Part shown: positions 1 to 7,376 of the stretch, in pieces | How positions within the stretch are numbered: the stretch's first letter is position 1 | How the letters are laid out: each line of letters opens with the position of its first letter | NCBI GenBank assembly: GCA_902791935.1 | Contig: CADAXQ010000016.1 | Location: 1 to 44,516 of the forward strand | Length of the DNA: 44,516 nucleotides | Direction: 5' to 3' | Source of the DNA: an uncultured Erysipelotrichaceae bacterium | Lineage (GTDB): Bacteria > Bacillota_I > Bacilli_A > RFN20 > CAG-826 | Program-made: the position numbers and the translations under genes | The notes under the pieces: generated by a model | Seen by the model: the letters and a program-made list of their open reading frames with translations, nothing else | Databases searched by the model: none | What the model was told of the DNA's origin: nothing

Positions 1-20
1 GCAAGAATATTGTACGATAG

Positions 21-51
21 CCTGAATTTGCGATGAATTCGGGCTTTTTTT
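21..51 (+). terminator. Intrinsic terminator of an upstream gene
   Basis: An 8-bp stem (CCTGAATT pairing with AATTCGGG, one G-T) and a 7-nt loop are followed by seven Ts. It would end a plus-strand gene lying left of the window. rpmE runs the other way, so this hairpin cannot serve it. Confidence 0.75.
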
Positions 52-59
52 GCGCAAAG

Positions 60-97
60 AAAAAGGCCGTTAAGACTTTTCATTTCTTAACAGCCCC
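60..97 (-). terminator. rpmE terminator
   Basis: On the minus strand an 11-bp stem (GGCTGTTAAGA with TCTTAACGGCC, one wobble) is followed by TTTTTC. It lies about 25 nt beyond the rpmE stop codon. Confidence 0.8.
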
Positions 98-119
98 TTC
101 AATTCGATTGATATCCGCC

Positions 120-350
120 TTATTTGCTTTCTTTTTTGGCGGCTTCTGCTTTGGCGAGTTTCTTGTTGAAACGGTCAATACGGCCATCGGCGACAACATT
201 ACGTTGCTTGCCCGTGTAGAACGGATGGCAGTTCGAGCAGGTTTCGACTTTGAGTTCTTCCCCGATGGTAGAACCAGTCACAAACGTGGCACCGCAGTTG
301 ACGCAGGTCACAGTGCATCGATGATACGCTGGATGGATTCCTTTTTTCAT
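120..350 (-). CDS. rpmE: 50S ribosomal protein L31 (zinc-binding form)
   Basis: This encodes bL31, 76 aa, a protein of the large ribosomal subunit at the subunit interface. It begins with the family signature MKKGIHP and carries two CxxC pairs (C16/C19 and C38/C41), which make it the zinc-binding C+ form rather than the zinc-independent paralogue induced by zinc starvation. The C-terminus is Lys/Ala/Glu-rich, as is usual. An AAGGAG ribosome-binding site lies 9 nt before the ATG. The gene is monocistronic, with its own terminator. No Zur-box-like palindrome is obvious in the 90 nt upstream. Confidence 0.96.
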   Translation of the reverse strand: MKKGIHPAYHRCTVTCVNCGATFVTGSTIGEELKVETCSNCHPFYTGKQRNVVADGRIDRFNKKLAKAEAAKKESK

Positions 351-441
351 TTTCCTTCACTCCTTTCGCCTAGCTATACAAGACAGCTAAGAGAGATACA
401 GGTGATATCTTAATCAAAAACCAAGAAGGGCGCAAGGAAAA

Positions 442-966
442 TCAGTCTTCCTTGTTTAAATGCACTCCATCCACTTCTGTTTTGGCGGTTTGTTCCTTTT
501 CTTTTTCGATGGTTTCTTGCTTTTTCTTTGCTTGATGGTCTTGCCAATATAGCGCAAAACCATAGACCACTTCTCCGAAGAAAATCACCATGGTAGGAAT
601 CATCGTGCAATATAAATAAGCAGGGTCCGTGCAATGCGTGTTCGAAGGAATACTTAAAATGCCGCGAATCAAGGTATATAAGGAAACGGCAAAACCAATG
701 CCGAAGAATACCATCAAAACAATGCCACCCATGTAACCCGTGTTGGATTCGGGATGATGAAACAAGGAAAACTGGGTGGTGAACATAACGCCCAAGCAAA
801 GGATGATATAAAGCAAAGGCAAATAAAAACGATGAAGAGCATCCGTTCCTTCTTGTGGCAGATATGGAGCGGTAGCCACTTCGATGATTTTGACCAAAAA
901 CCAAGAAGCTGCTGCTAAGAAGAGCAGCCACGAGGCAATACGTCTTAATACTTTAACGCCGGACAT
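442..966 (-). CDS. Unknown four-helix membrane protein
   Basis: A 174-aa protein of a family I do not recognise. Four hydrophobic segments are visible at about residues 10-32, 46-66, 79-103 and 117-143. They are followed by a highly charged Lys/Glu-rich cytoplasmic tail (about 146-174). The loop between helices 3 and 4 has two cysteines. The gene starts 12 nt after the stop of the neighbouring minus-strand gene at 979-1617, so the two are probably co-transcribed. A second minus-strand frame is open across much of this stretch, but its product lacks the regular helix pattern and has no good start. Role unknown; a membrane location is the only safe statement. Confidence 0.7.
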   Translation of the reverse strand: MSGVKVLRRIASWLLFLAAASWFLVKIIEVATAPYLPQEGTDALHRFYLPLLYIILCLGVMFTTQFSLFHHPESNTGYMGGIVLMVFFGIGFAVSLYTLIRGILSIPSNTHCTDPAYLYCTMIPTMVIFFGEVVYGFALYWQDHQAKKKQETIEKEKEQTAKTEVDGVHLNKED

Positions 967-978
967 AACATCTTTATT

Positions 979-1617
979 TTAAGGATGAGCAGGCGTAGAA
1001 GAAAGAGAATCTTGTTGGTTCATAAAGCAAGCGCGATAGGCTTCTAACATCGAATCCGTCCAATAACGTTCAGGAAGATAAAGTACCTCACTCGAGATTG
1101 CTTTGGCCATGAAGAAGAGATTGATCCCTAGATGGAAGTCAGAGAAGAACGACAACGGACGAGGAAGAATCGAAAGATAAACCACGTCCCCTTCCGATAA
1201 ATGCATGGGGAGCATCACATAAGCCGCTTCACTTAAAGGTTCTTTGATTTGTTTTTGTAATCGCTTTTCTTGCCGTTTCACCTCTTCTTCTTTGCTAAAA
1301 GAGAGGAGATTTGCAGCGATTTTTTGAAATTTCGTAGGATTTTGCCGATATTTTGATTCCGGGGAGAACAAGACCCAGGTCAAGGGATCTACTTCCCCCT
1401 TCAGGTCATCCGTCCATTCTTGGAAAACGTAACCATATATGATTTCGCCGCCACGAACGAGCTTGTCTCTCACGTGATATGACTTCGTGAAAACGCCAAT
1501 CCGTTTATGCCGCCAGGTATCCTTGACGCACGCAAACGCCAATTCGTCTTTGCTTAGGCGAGTAACGGTTCCTTGCCATTGCTTGTTTTGTTCTTGGAGC
1601 AGCGCTTCAAAATCCAC
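979..1617 (-). CDS. Unknown soluble protein, probable leaderless GTG start
   Basis: A 212-aa protein with no signal peptide or membrane segment and no family I can name. It is mixed alpha/beta in composition, with a basic helical stretch near residues 100-125 (KEEEVKRQEKRLQKQ). The only usable start is GTG at 1617, because an in-frame TAA lies 10 nt upstream. A TAAAAT hexamer ends exactly 6 nt before that GTG, which would place +1 on the start codon itself. It is the first gene of a probable two-gene unit with the membrane protein at 442-966. Function unknown. Confidence 0.65.
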   Translation of the reverse strand: MDFEALLQEQNKQWQGTVTRLSKDELAFACVKDTWRHKRIGVFTKSYHVRDKLVRGGEIIYGYVFQEWTDDLKGEVDPLTWVLFSPESKYRQNPTKFQKIAANLLSFSKEEEVKRQEKRLQKQIKEPLSEAAYVMLPMHLSEGDVVYLSILPRPLSFFSDFHLGINLFFMAKAISSEVLYLPERYWTDSMLEAYRACFMNQQDSLSSTPAHP

Positions 1618-1623
1618 CCTTTC

Positions 1624-1629
1624 ATTTTA
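1624..1629 (-). promoter_or_regulatory. -10 element for a leaderless gene
   Basis: TAAAAT on the minus strand lies 6 nt before the GTG at 1617. No convincing -35 was found. Its spacing matches three other genes in the window. Confidence 0.45.
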
Positions 1630-1716
1630 AAAGCGCATGGCCAAACAAGAAAAGACGAAATTTATCTTTTCCTATTCGATTCTTACGAATTTCAGTGAAA
1701 AATATAGAACGCTCGC

Positions 1717-1722
1717 TATAAT
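1717..1722 (+). promoter_or_regulatory. -10 element of tldD-pmbA
   Basis: A perfect TATAAT places the predicted +1 near 1729, at the first base of the AGGAG ribosome-binding site (1729-1733). The -35 is weak. This position also rules out the GTG at 1725 as a start codon. Confidence 0.6.
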
Positions 1723-1742
1723 GCGTGCAGGAGATTTCATTT

Positions 1743-3149
1743 ATGATTGCTCAAAAATTAGCGATAGAAGTCTTGAATGCCGCCTTAGCCACGGGTGGCG
1801 ACTATGCCGAAATCTATATTGAGAACACCAGGGCAGAATCCTTGGTGCTTGATAACGGCAAGGTCGACCGTGCTGGCCGTACGGAGAATTATGGATGTGG
1901 CATTCGCATTTTAAAAGGCTTCAACAGCGTCTATGGTTTTACCTCAGACCTGTCTCGTCGGTCATTGCTCGCTTTGACCGAAAAACTTTCTCATCGTTTC
2001 CAAAACGAACGCATGATTACGGTGGAACGGATTGAAAACAAACGTTCCCCGATTGTAAACCGTATCAGTAGCCCAGTCGTGGATGTACCGGCAGAAGAAA
2101 AGATCAAATTACTAAAAGAAGCCTCATCCATTATCACGAATGTGGATCCTCGTATTGTTCGCGCACAAGTGGGATTCCCCACCGTTCATAAGGACATCGA
2201 AATTTGGAATGCCGAAGGGCCAGTAGGATACCACTACCGCACTACAGAGGATCGCGGCCGATTGATGATGCTAGCAATCGCCAAAGACGGAGACCGCATT
2301 GAAAGTGCGTATAACGCCCCTGGCCGTTGCGCCTCTTGGGACTGGTTTGTCAACACCTTGAATTGGCGCGAAAGAGCCGAGAACGTCGGGAAAACCGCGA
2401 TTAAATTATTAAGCGCAGTAGAATGCCCGCAAGGAAGATTTACCGTTGTCATCAAAAATGGATGGGGCGGCGTTGTCTTCCACGAAGCTTGTGGCCATTC
2501 TTTGGAAGCCACGGCTACTGCCCGTCACCTTTCGGTCTTCTCTGATTCCATCGGCAAACAAATCGCGGCCCCCATCGTATCCGCGTATGACGATGGAACC
2601 ATTCCTAACGAATGGGGTTCCACTAACCTCGATTCCGAAGGACATCCAACGCAAAAGAATCAGTTAATCAAAGACGGCATCTGTGTTGGTTTCTTGGTCG
2701 ATAAGTTCAATGGCAGACGCCTTGGTATGGAAGCCAATGGCACCTCTCGTCGGCAAAGTTACCGCTACGAACCAACATCACGGATGTCGAATACCTATAT
2801 TGCGGCAGGTAAAGATAATCCCGAAGACATCATCAAGGATACGAAATTAGGCATCTATGTCACTGACTTCGGTGGCGGATCCGTAGAACCGGTTACTGGC
2901 AAATTCAACTTCTCGGCCAGCGAAGCCTATATCATTCGTGACGGCAAAGTCTGTGAAATGGTAAAAGGCTGCACCTTGATTGGCTCTGGTGCCGAGGTGT
3001 TAATGAACATCGATCGTGTCGGGAACGATGTTGCCTTAGGACAAGGAATGTGCGGTTCCGTCTCAGGAAGCATTCCTGTCAACGTTGGTCAGCCCACCAT
3101 CCGAATTCAAAATCTAACCGTCGGTGGACGAGGAGGAAAATTAGAATGA
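1743..3149 (+). CDS. tldD: TldD, catalytic subunit of the TldD/TldE metalloprotease
   Basis: This 468-aa protein is the zinc-protease half of the TldD/TldE (PmbA) heterodimer, a cytoplasmic peptidase that degrades unfolded peptides and trims leader peptides of some microcin-type RiPPs. The metal and catalytic motif HEACGH is at residues 247-252, in the family context GWGGVVFHEACGH. Gly-rich C-terminal strands typical of the family follow. The ATG at 1743 is preferred over a GTG 18 nt upstream because AGGAG lies 9 nt before it and the -10 sits just ahead. The stop codon overlaps the pmbA start (ATGA), indicating translational coupling and a 1:1 complex. No precursor peptide gene is visible nearby, so a housekeeping role is more likely than RiPP maturation. 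Confidence 0.93.
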   Translation: MIAQKLAIEVLNAALATGGDYAEIYIENTRAESLVLDNGKVDRAGRTENYGCGIRILKGFNSVYGFTSDLSRRSLLALTEKLSHRFQNERMITVERIENKRSPIVNRISSPVVDVPAEEKIKLLKEASSIITNVDPRIVRAQVGFPTVHKDIEIWNAEGPVGYHYRTTEDRGRLMMLAIAKDGDRIESAYNAPGRCASWDWFVNTLNWRERAENVGKTAIKLLSAVECPQGRFTVVIKNGWGGVVFHEACGHSLEATATARHLSVFSDSIGKQIAAPIVSAYDDGTIPNEWGSTNLDSEGHPTQKNQLIKDGICVGFLVDKFNGRRLGMEANGTSRRQSYRYEPTSRMSNTYIAAGKDNPEDIIKDTKLGIYVTDFGGGSVEPVTGKFNFSASEAYIIRDGKVCEMVKGCTLIGSGAEVLMNIDRVGNDVALGQGMCGSVSGSIPVNVGQPTIRIQNLTVGGRGGKLE

Positions 3150-4474
3150 AAGCACAAGCATTTTTTGCTTTAGCAAAAGAAGCGGGTATCAGTGAGTCCC
3201 AATTACGCATTGGTCACACAAATTCCATCGCATTCTCTAGCTACCACCACGAGATTGATTCTTACCAAGTCAACTCGACGCAGTTTATGCAGGCGGCTGG
3301 CATTTATAACGGAAAGTATGGCAGCAGCTTAACCGAAAAGTTTGGCAAAGACTCTTTTGACTTCTTGGTGAACGCCATTAAGTTCAGTGCCACAAACTCT
3401 GAACAACCAAATGAAGTCGGTATTTTCCCTGGATCACCGAAGTACAAGAAACGGAACTTCTACAACAAAGCTTTAGCGGACACGCCACTCACCGACAAAA
3501 TCAATCTCATCAAAGACATTGAGAATCGTCTTTATGCCGCAAGTCCAGATGTCAGTGATGTTCCTGAAGTGTCTTATAGCGAAACCGATGTCGCAGGCGA
3601 ACTCTACAACTCATTCGGATTGAAGCTAAAGCAAAAACAGAACTACTTCATCATCAGCGCCGGCGTTGTTGTGAAACGCGGTGAGGAAACGAAGACGAGT
3701 GGAAACTATATCTTTGGTAACGACCTCACTAAGATCGACATTGATGAATTTGTGAAGAAGATCGTTGAAGACGGGGCTGCCCAATTTGGTGGCGTCCAAT
3801 GCGAAGCCAAGAAGTATCCTGTCTTGTTAAAGAACCAGGTCTTTGCCGAATTGTTAAGCGTATTTGTGGAAGCCAATAGCGCCGATGAAGTACAACATCA
3901 CGCTTCGTTCCTGGAAGGCCTCGAAGGCAAGAGGGTTGCTTCACGCGTTGTAAATATTGACGATAAGCCGTTGCTGCCAGGACCCTTCTACACTTACTAC
4001 GATGGAGAAGGCGTCGCTAGAACCAATCAAAAAATCGTCAACCATGGGGTGTTGTTAACCCACTTCTACAACCGCGAAACAGCGAAGAAAGCAGGACGTG
4101 AAACGACAGGTCACGGCAGTGCCGAAATGGGCAAGGTAGGCGTAAGCGCAACAAACATAATTGTAAAGCCCTCAAAGAAGACGACAGACGAGTTGATTGC
4201 GAACGTCAAAGAAGGCGTCTACATCACAGACATCTCAGGATTAGGCCAAGGGCTGAATTCGAACTCTGGTGACTTCTCGTGCCAAGCACAAGGCTTCCGG
4301 ATCGAGAATGGCAAAATCACCGCGCCGCTAGATTTGATTACCTTAGCTGGCAACATCCTTCAAATGATGAAGGACGTCCAAGGGTTTGATGATCAATACC
4401 GGTTTGGAGCTGGCGCAATTGGTTGCTCGGATGCCTTGATTAAGTCCATGTCAATTGGTGGCAAAGGCAATTAA
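3146..4474 (+). CDS. pmbA: PmbA/TldE, partner subunit of TldD
   Basis: A 442-aa non-catalytic partner of TldD that completes the peptide tunnel of the heterodimer. It shares the overall fold with TldD but has no HExxxH, which is normal for TldE. Recognisable family segments are the early E-I-D-S-Y-Q strand, the central LLPGPFYTYYDGEGV stretch and the C-terminal SIGGKGN. The ATG at 3146 overlaps the tldD stop by 4 nt and has AGGAGG 9 nt upstream; an upstream in-frame extension lies inside tldD and is not credible. A strong terminator follows. Confidence 0.92.
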   Translation: MKAQAFFALAKEAGISESQLRIGHTNSIAFSSYHHEIDSYQVNSTQFMQAAGIYNGKYGSSLTEKFGKDSFDFLVNAIKFSATNSEQPNEVGIFPGSPKYKKRNFYNKALADTPLTDKINLIKDIENRLYAASPDVSDVPEVSYSETDVAGELYNSFGLKLKQKQNYFIISAGVVVKRGEETKTSGNYIFGNDLTKIDIDEFVKKIVEDGAAQFGGVQCEAKKYPVLLKNQVFAELLSVFVEANSADEVQHHASFLEGLEGKRVASRVVNIDDKPLLPGPFYTYYDGEGVARTNQKIVNHGVLLTHFYNRETAKKAGRETTGHGSAEMGKVGVSATNIIVKPSKKTTDELIANVKEGVYITDISGLGQGLNSNSGDFSCQAQGFRIENGKITAPLDLITLAGNILQMMKDVQGFDDQYRFGAGAIGCSDALIKSMSIGGKGN

Positions 4475-4488
4475 AGATTGACGAAAAA

Positions 4489-4519
4489 TTGAAAGGGTGG
4501 CTAAGGCCACCTTTTTCAA
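4489..4519 (+). terminator. tldD-pmbA terminator
   Basis: The stem AAAGGGTGGC/GCCACCTTTTT has a TAAG loop and extends through ATTGAA/TTCAAT. The T-rich 3' arm makes it a good plus-strand terminator. Confidence 0.85.
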
Positions 4520-4865
4520 TCTAAAAAATGGTGTTTTTAGAGCCGCTTGGAAACGAGACGTAACAATATGGGAATCGTATCGAGTGAACCATCAATGTTG
4601 CTTAGAAGGGCCAAAAATCCTTTTTAATCGATGTTGGAATAAACGTCTTCAAACGGTATCTATTTTTGTCCTAGAGCAAAAGAAATTCTAAAAGCGGATG
4701 TCACAGCAAATCCTTTTCTTGAAAAGCTGAGGCATCGAATCAACGTCAAAAGGAAACGGTCAACCAACTTCTATGGCAAAAAAGCCGTTTTTCATTCATT
4801 TTTAAGTATTTTTGAAAAATATTCCTTCGATTAACACTTATTTTTTATACTTTTTTAGTTATCTT
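4520..4865. other. AT-rich intergenic stretch without a credible gene
   Basis: About 345 nt between the pmbA terminator and the promoter of the AbiEi-like gene. A plus-strand frame opens here from a GTG inside the terminator, but it has no ribosome-binding site and a random-looking product. The last 100 nt become very T-rich. No RNA gene or repeat was recognised. Confidence 0.5.
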
Positions 4866-4894
4866 TTTACCTTTTTTTATGTTCGTGATATAAT
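4866..4894 (+). promoter_or_regulatory. Strong promoter giving a leaderless transcript
   Basis: TTTACC (4866-4871), a 17-nt spacer and TATAAT (4889-4894) preceded by TGA form an extended -10 promoter. The hexamer ends 6 nt before the GTG at 4901, so the predicted +1 is the start codon. Confidence 0.75.
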
Positions 4895-4900
4895 TCGATT

Positions 4901-5515
4901 GTGCAAAGTAAGTTATTCCTATCAATTCAAAAGAAATTCAAGCCAGGAGAACTATTCTTCCTGTCAGATATCCATGACAAAAGCATGACCGATGCTGCCG
5001 TCAAAGAAGAGCTTTTACGACTCACAAAATCAGGCGATCTGGAACGTTATTCTTACGGCGTTTATTATTTGCCAGGTGACGAAGAGCCAAGCGCTTTAAA
5101 GGCCATTGAGCTTCGCTATATCGCAAAAGGAAATGAGATCTACGGTTTCTATACCGGCCAAAATTTCTTAGATGGACTAAAAGGTAAAAAGCCTTCTTTG
5201 GATGACAAAATTGAGATCATGACAAATCGGGCCACCTCTGGCAAGAAAAACGTTTATATGTTTGAGAAACGTTTTGTCTTGCGGAAACCGTATTATCCAA
5301 TTGATAAATACAATCAAACGACTAATGCTTTCTTAAGTTACATCACGATGGCTCCACTAAGCGAAATCAAAAGGAACTATTCCTTATTGGCGAACTACGC
5401 GCGTAAGGAACACTTGTCTGCTAATGACGTCATGGAGGTCTCCCATTTCTTCCCCGCTAAGACCGCCTCAAAACTCCTTTCCAGCGATCTCTACCGTTCG
5501 CTCTGGAAGCACTAA
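4901..5515 (+). CDS. AbiEi/DUF6088-like winged-helix protein, orphan
   Basis: A 204-aa protein whose first 60 residues resemble the AbiEi antitoxin N-terminal winged helix (DUF6088 type). The recognisable points are a GELFFLSDI-like opening, a helix with AVKEELLRL, then LTKSGDLERYSYGVYYLPG, the usual wing ending in G-x-Y-x-x-P. The rest (about 65-204) is lysine-rich and resembles the C-terminal part of such proteins. AbiEi proteins normally repress a type IV toxin-antitoxin operon with the nucleotidyltransferase toxin AbiEii. No such gene is present: strong terminators lie on both sides. It may be a solitary regulator or a remnant. There is no Shine-Dalgarno sequence; the GTG start coincides with the predicted transcript 5' end. 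The family call is moderate. Confidence 0.65.
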   Translation: MQSKLFLSIQKKFKPGELFFLSDIHDKSMTDAAVKEELLRLTKSGDLERYSYGVYYLPGDEEPSALKAIELRYIAKGNEIYGFYTGQNFLDGLKGKKPSLDDKIEIMTNRATSGKKNVYMFEKRFVLRKPYYPIDKYNQTTNAFLSYITMAPLSEIKRNYSLLANYARKEHLSANDVMEVSHFFPAKTASKLLSSDLYRSLWKH

Positions 5516-5532
5516 AATCGGTAAAGAAAATC

Positions 5533-5566
5533 AAGGGATGTAATTCTTTACATTCCTTTTTATTTT
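5533..5566 (+). terminator. Terminator of the AbiEi-like gene
   Basis: The stem GGGATGTAA/TTACATTCC (one wobble) with a TTCT loop is followed by TTTTTATTTTT. Confidence 0.8.
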
Positions 5567-6001
5567 TGTTTTCAAGTGAAGGATAAAATCAGTTTCAAAA
5601 TTGGTTGTACTTGTCGTTTGCTTTAACGCAGTTATTCTCCGATAAATTTCTTCTATTTTTCTGCTTTATTTCTTCGTCAATTAATCTTTGTTTGTTTTTA
5701 GTCAATTTATTCCAAAAATTTTCATTGGTTATAACTTAAAAATAACCAGTTGATTTGACGAAAATATATTTTAATGAGATTTGATTTTCGCATGAGATGG
5801 GCGCCTCAATTCGTTCGTTTGCCGCCCTTTGAAACCCTTCTTTTTGCCTACCATTTATCACTAGGCCGCTCAAAAGTCGGGGGTTTATGAAACCCTTTTG
5901 ATCTCTTTGATAGCCTTCGAAATTAATCGCGTCTCCGCCGATTCTAAATAAGGAAAGGCAGAGAACGATGTTCATTCGTTTTATCTCTCTTTAGCGGGCG
6001 A
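5567..6001. other. 435-nt intergenic region with a doubtful 79-codon minus-strand frame
   Basis: The left half (5567-5740) is AT-rich and featureless. The right half holds a minus-strand frame, 5975-5736, starting MNIVLCLSLFRIGGDAINFEGY and ending KSTGYF. It has only a weak AGAGAG before the ATG. The same DNA contains a perfect GGGTTT-ATG-AAACCC hairpin at 5881-5895 followed by four Ts on the plus strand. The octamer GGGTTTCA also recurs twice on the minus strand. It could be a small gene, an intergenic repeat or a structured RNA; I cannot choose. Confidence 0.3.
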
Positions 6002-6036
6002 AGAAAAAGCCCCTTAGCAAGCGCCAAGAGGCTTAA
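6002..6036 (-). terminator. Terminator of the five-gene minus-strand operon
   Basis: On the minus strand AGCCTCTTGGC pairs with GCTAAGGGGCT (two wobbles) around a GCTT loop, followed by TTTTTC. Confidence 0.82.
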
Positions 6037-6050
6037 TGGACAAGAATTCC

Positions 6051-7358
6051 TTATTCGGACTTCTTATCGCTAGAATCCGCTTCTTTCGGTTCTTCCACGG
6101 ATTCTGGCTTCGATTCCTCAGATACTTCTTTAGATTCTTCCGCTTTCGGCTCTTCGGAAGGAGTTTCTTTCGTTGTTCCTTCGGTGGATGGGTTTTCTTG
6201 TTCTTCTTCATCTTTGAATGAGAAGTCGCTGAAATCCCAATCCGGATGCTTTTCTTGTACGCGCTTTACCGAAGCACGAATCAGTTTCTCTTCCGTTGGG
6301 CGCATGCCTTCAGGAACGGATTTAACGGCTTTGTCGCACCGCGCTAAAGCAGTCTTGGTTTCGTTCTCTGATTCTTCCACTAAGCCCGAAACAAGCACAT
6401 AAGCGCGGACGGCTGAAGCGGAAGATAAATTCGCGATGAATTTCTTCGTTTCTAAAGGTAGATCAACGTAGAACGTTTTTGCTTCTTCAAAGTTGCCGTA
6501 AAGTAGTTTCAAAGCAAGTTTTTGGGCCATCGCATCTTGATAAGCGTGGTTCGAAACGTGATTTTTAGACTGAATCGTGTATTCATTGATCGCTAACGCT
6601 TTTTCGATGTCGTTTTCTTCGATCGCACGATAAATCGAAACTTGGTTTAACGAATTGGTGAAGTTCGTGACTTCAGGATAAACCGGCATTTCTGGAACTG
6701 GCTCACCAAACATTGCTTTTTCTTCAGCCAACAATAAGGTGTTATACGCAATCACATTCGTGCGGTTATTGAGAATGGTAATCAAGTAGCCATCGTTCTT
6801 AGAATCCAAAGCCGCAGGGAAGATGTTGTAGAGATGAATCATCAATGCGATAACCAAGACGACTAAGCCAAAGACATAGGCAAGTTCCCAAGCAGCGATG
6901 TTTTTCCGTAACGAAACGCCGAGCACCATAAATGTGACGCAGACGGCGGCTTCTAATAATAAGAACAATAAAGGGAAATAAATCGCATGACGTGGGTTGG
7001 ATTTCTCGACATCTTTCGGCGCCATCATGGTTTCGCCAGTGATGCCGTCAAAAGAGAATGAGAAGGAGAAATGGAACTTCTTCGTGTCTTTCTTCCGTTT
7101 CCACTGCATGCCTAAGATGTTGAATTTATCAATGCGATAATGTCCGATCTTGGCCCCGATCAAGTGACCAAGTTCCAGCAATACTGCCGTTAAGATAATG
7201 CCAGCGACTAACGCTAAAACGACCGCCAAAACCTGATGAATTGGCATGAGATTGCCGTTCGTATTCAGCTCTGGGCGAAGAATCCCTAACCCTACACCGG
7301 CAGCGCCTGCCAGCATGAGAAGATAGACGAGCCAGCCCATCCCTTCATTTCTTTTCAT
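6051..7358 (-). CDS. Degenerate M50/S2P-like membrane protein
   Basis: A 435-aa membrane protein with hydrophobic segments near residues 8-26, 43-62, 127-148 and 157-178. Helix 2 ends in LLELGHLIGAK. This aligns with the M50 zinc motif HELGHLxxAK, but the first His is Leu (L61-E62-L63-G64-H65; CTG codon). A second site-2-protease-like motif is N178-I-F-P181 followed by LDSKNDG (185-190), an expanded N-x-x-P-x-x-x-L-D-G. After the membrane part comes a helical, TPR-like soluble region (about 205-350), then a Glu/Ser/Pro/Lys tail of about 70 residues. It is the last gene of the ATPase-psuG-tetR-adh operon, 18 nt after the dehydrogenase. A catalytic role is doubtful without the His; a pseudoprotease or scaffold is possible. 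Confidence 0.6.
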   Translation of the reverse strand: MKRNEGMGWLVYLLMLAGAAGVGLGILRPELNTNGNLMPIHQVLAVVLALVAGIILTAVLLELGHLIGAKIGHYRIDKFNILGMQWKRKKDTKKFHFSFSFSFDGITGETMMAPKDVEKSNPRHAIYFPLLFLLLEAAVCVTFMVLGVSLRKNIAAWELAYVFGLVVLVIALMIHLYNIFPAALDSKNDGYLITILNNRTNVIAYNTLLLAEEKAMFGEPVPEMPVYPEVTNFTNSLNQVSIYRAIEENDIEKALAINEYTIQSKNHVSNHAYQDAMAQKLALKLLYGNFEEAKTFYVDLPLETKKFIANLSSASAVRAYVLVSGLVEESENETKTALARCDKAVKSVPEGMRPTEEKLIRASVKRVQEKHPDWDFSDFSFKDEEEQENPSTEGTTKETPSEEPKAEESKEVSEESKPESVEEPKEADSSDKKSE

Positions 7359-7376
7359 AAAGAAAATCCTCCTACG

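Noticed and set aside
410-931. A 173-codon minus-strand frame overlapping the membrane protein at 442-966
   Set aside because: Its product has no consistent helix or domain pattern, and the overlapping frame has four clean membrane helices. Only one can be the gene.
1637-1822. A plus-strand 61-codon frame upstream of tldD
   Set aside because: It crosses the tldD promoter and start in another frame and has no ribosome-binding site.
4497-4691. A 64-codon plus-strand frame after pmbA
   Set aside because: It starts with a GTG inside the terminator stem, has no ribosome-binding site and gives a random-looking product.
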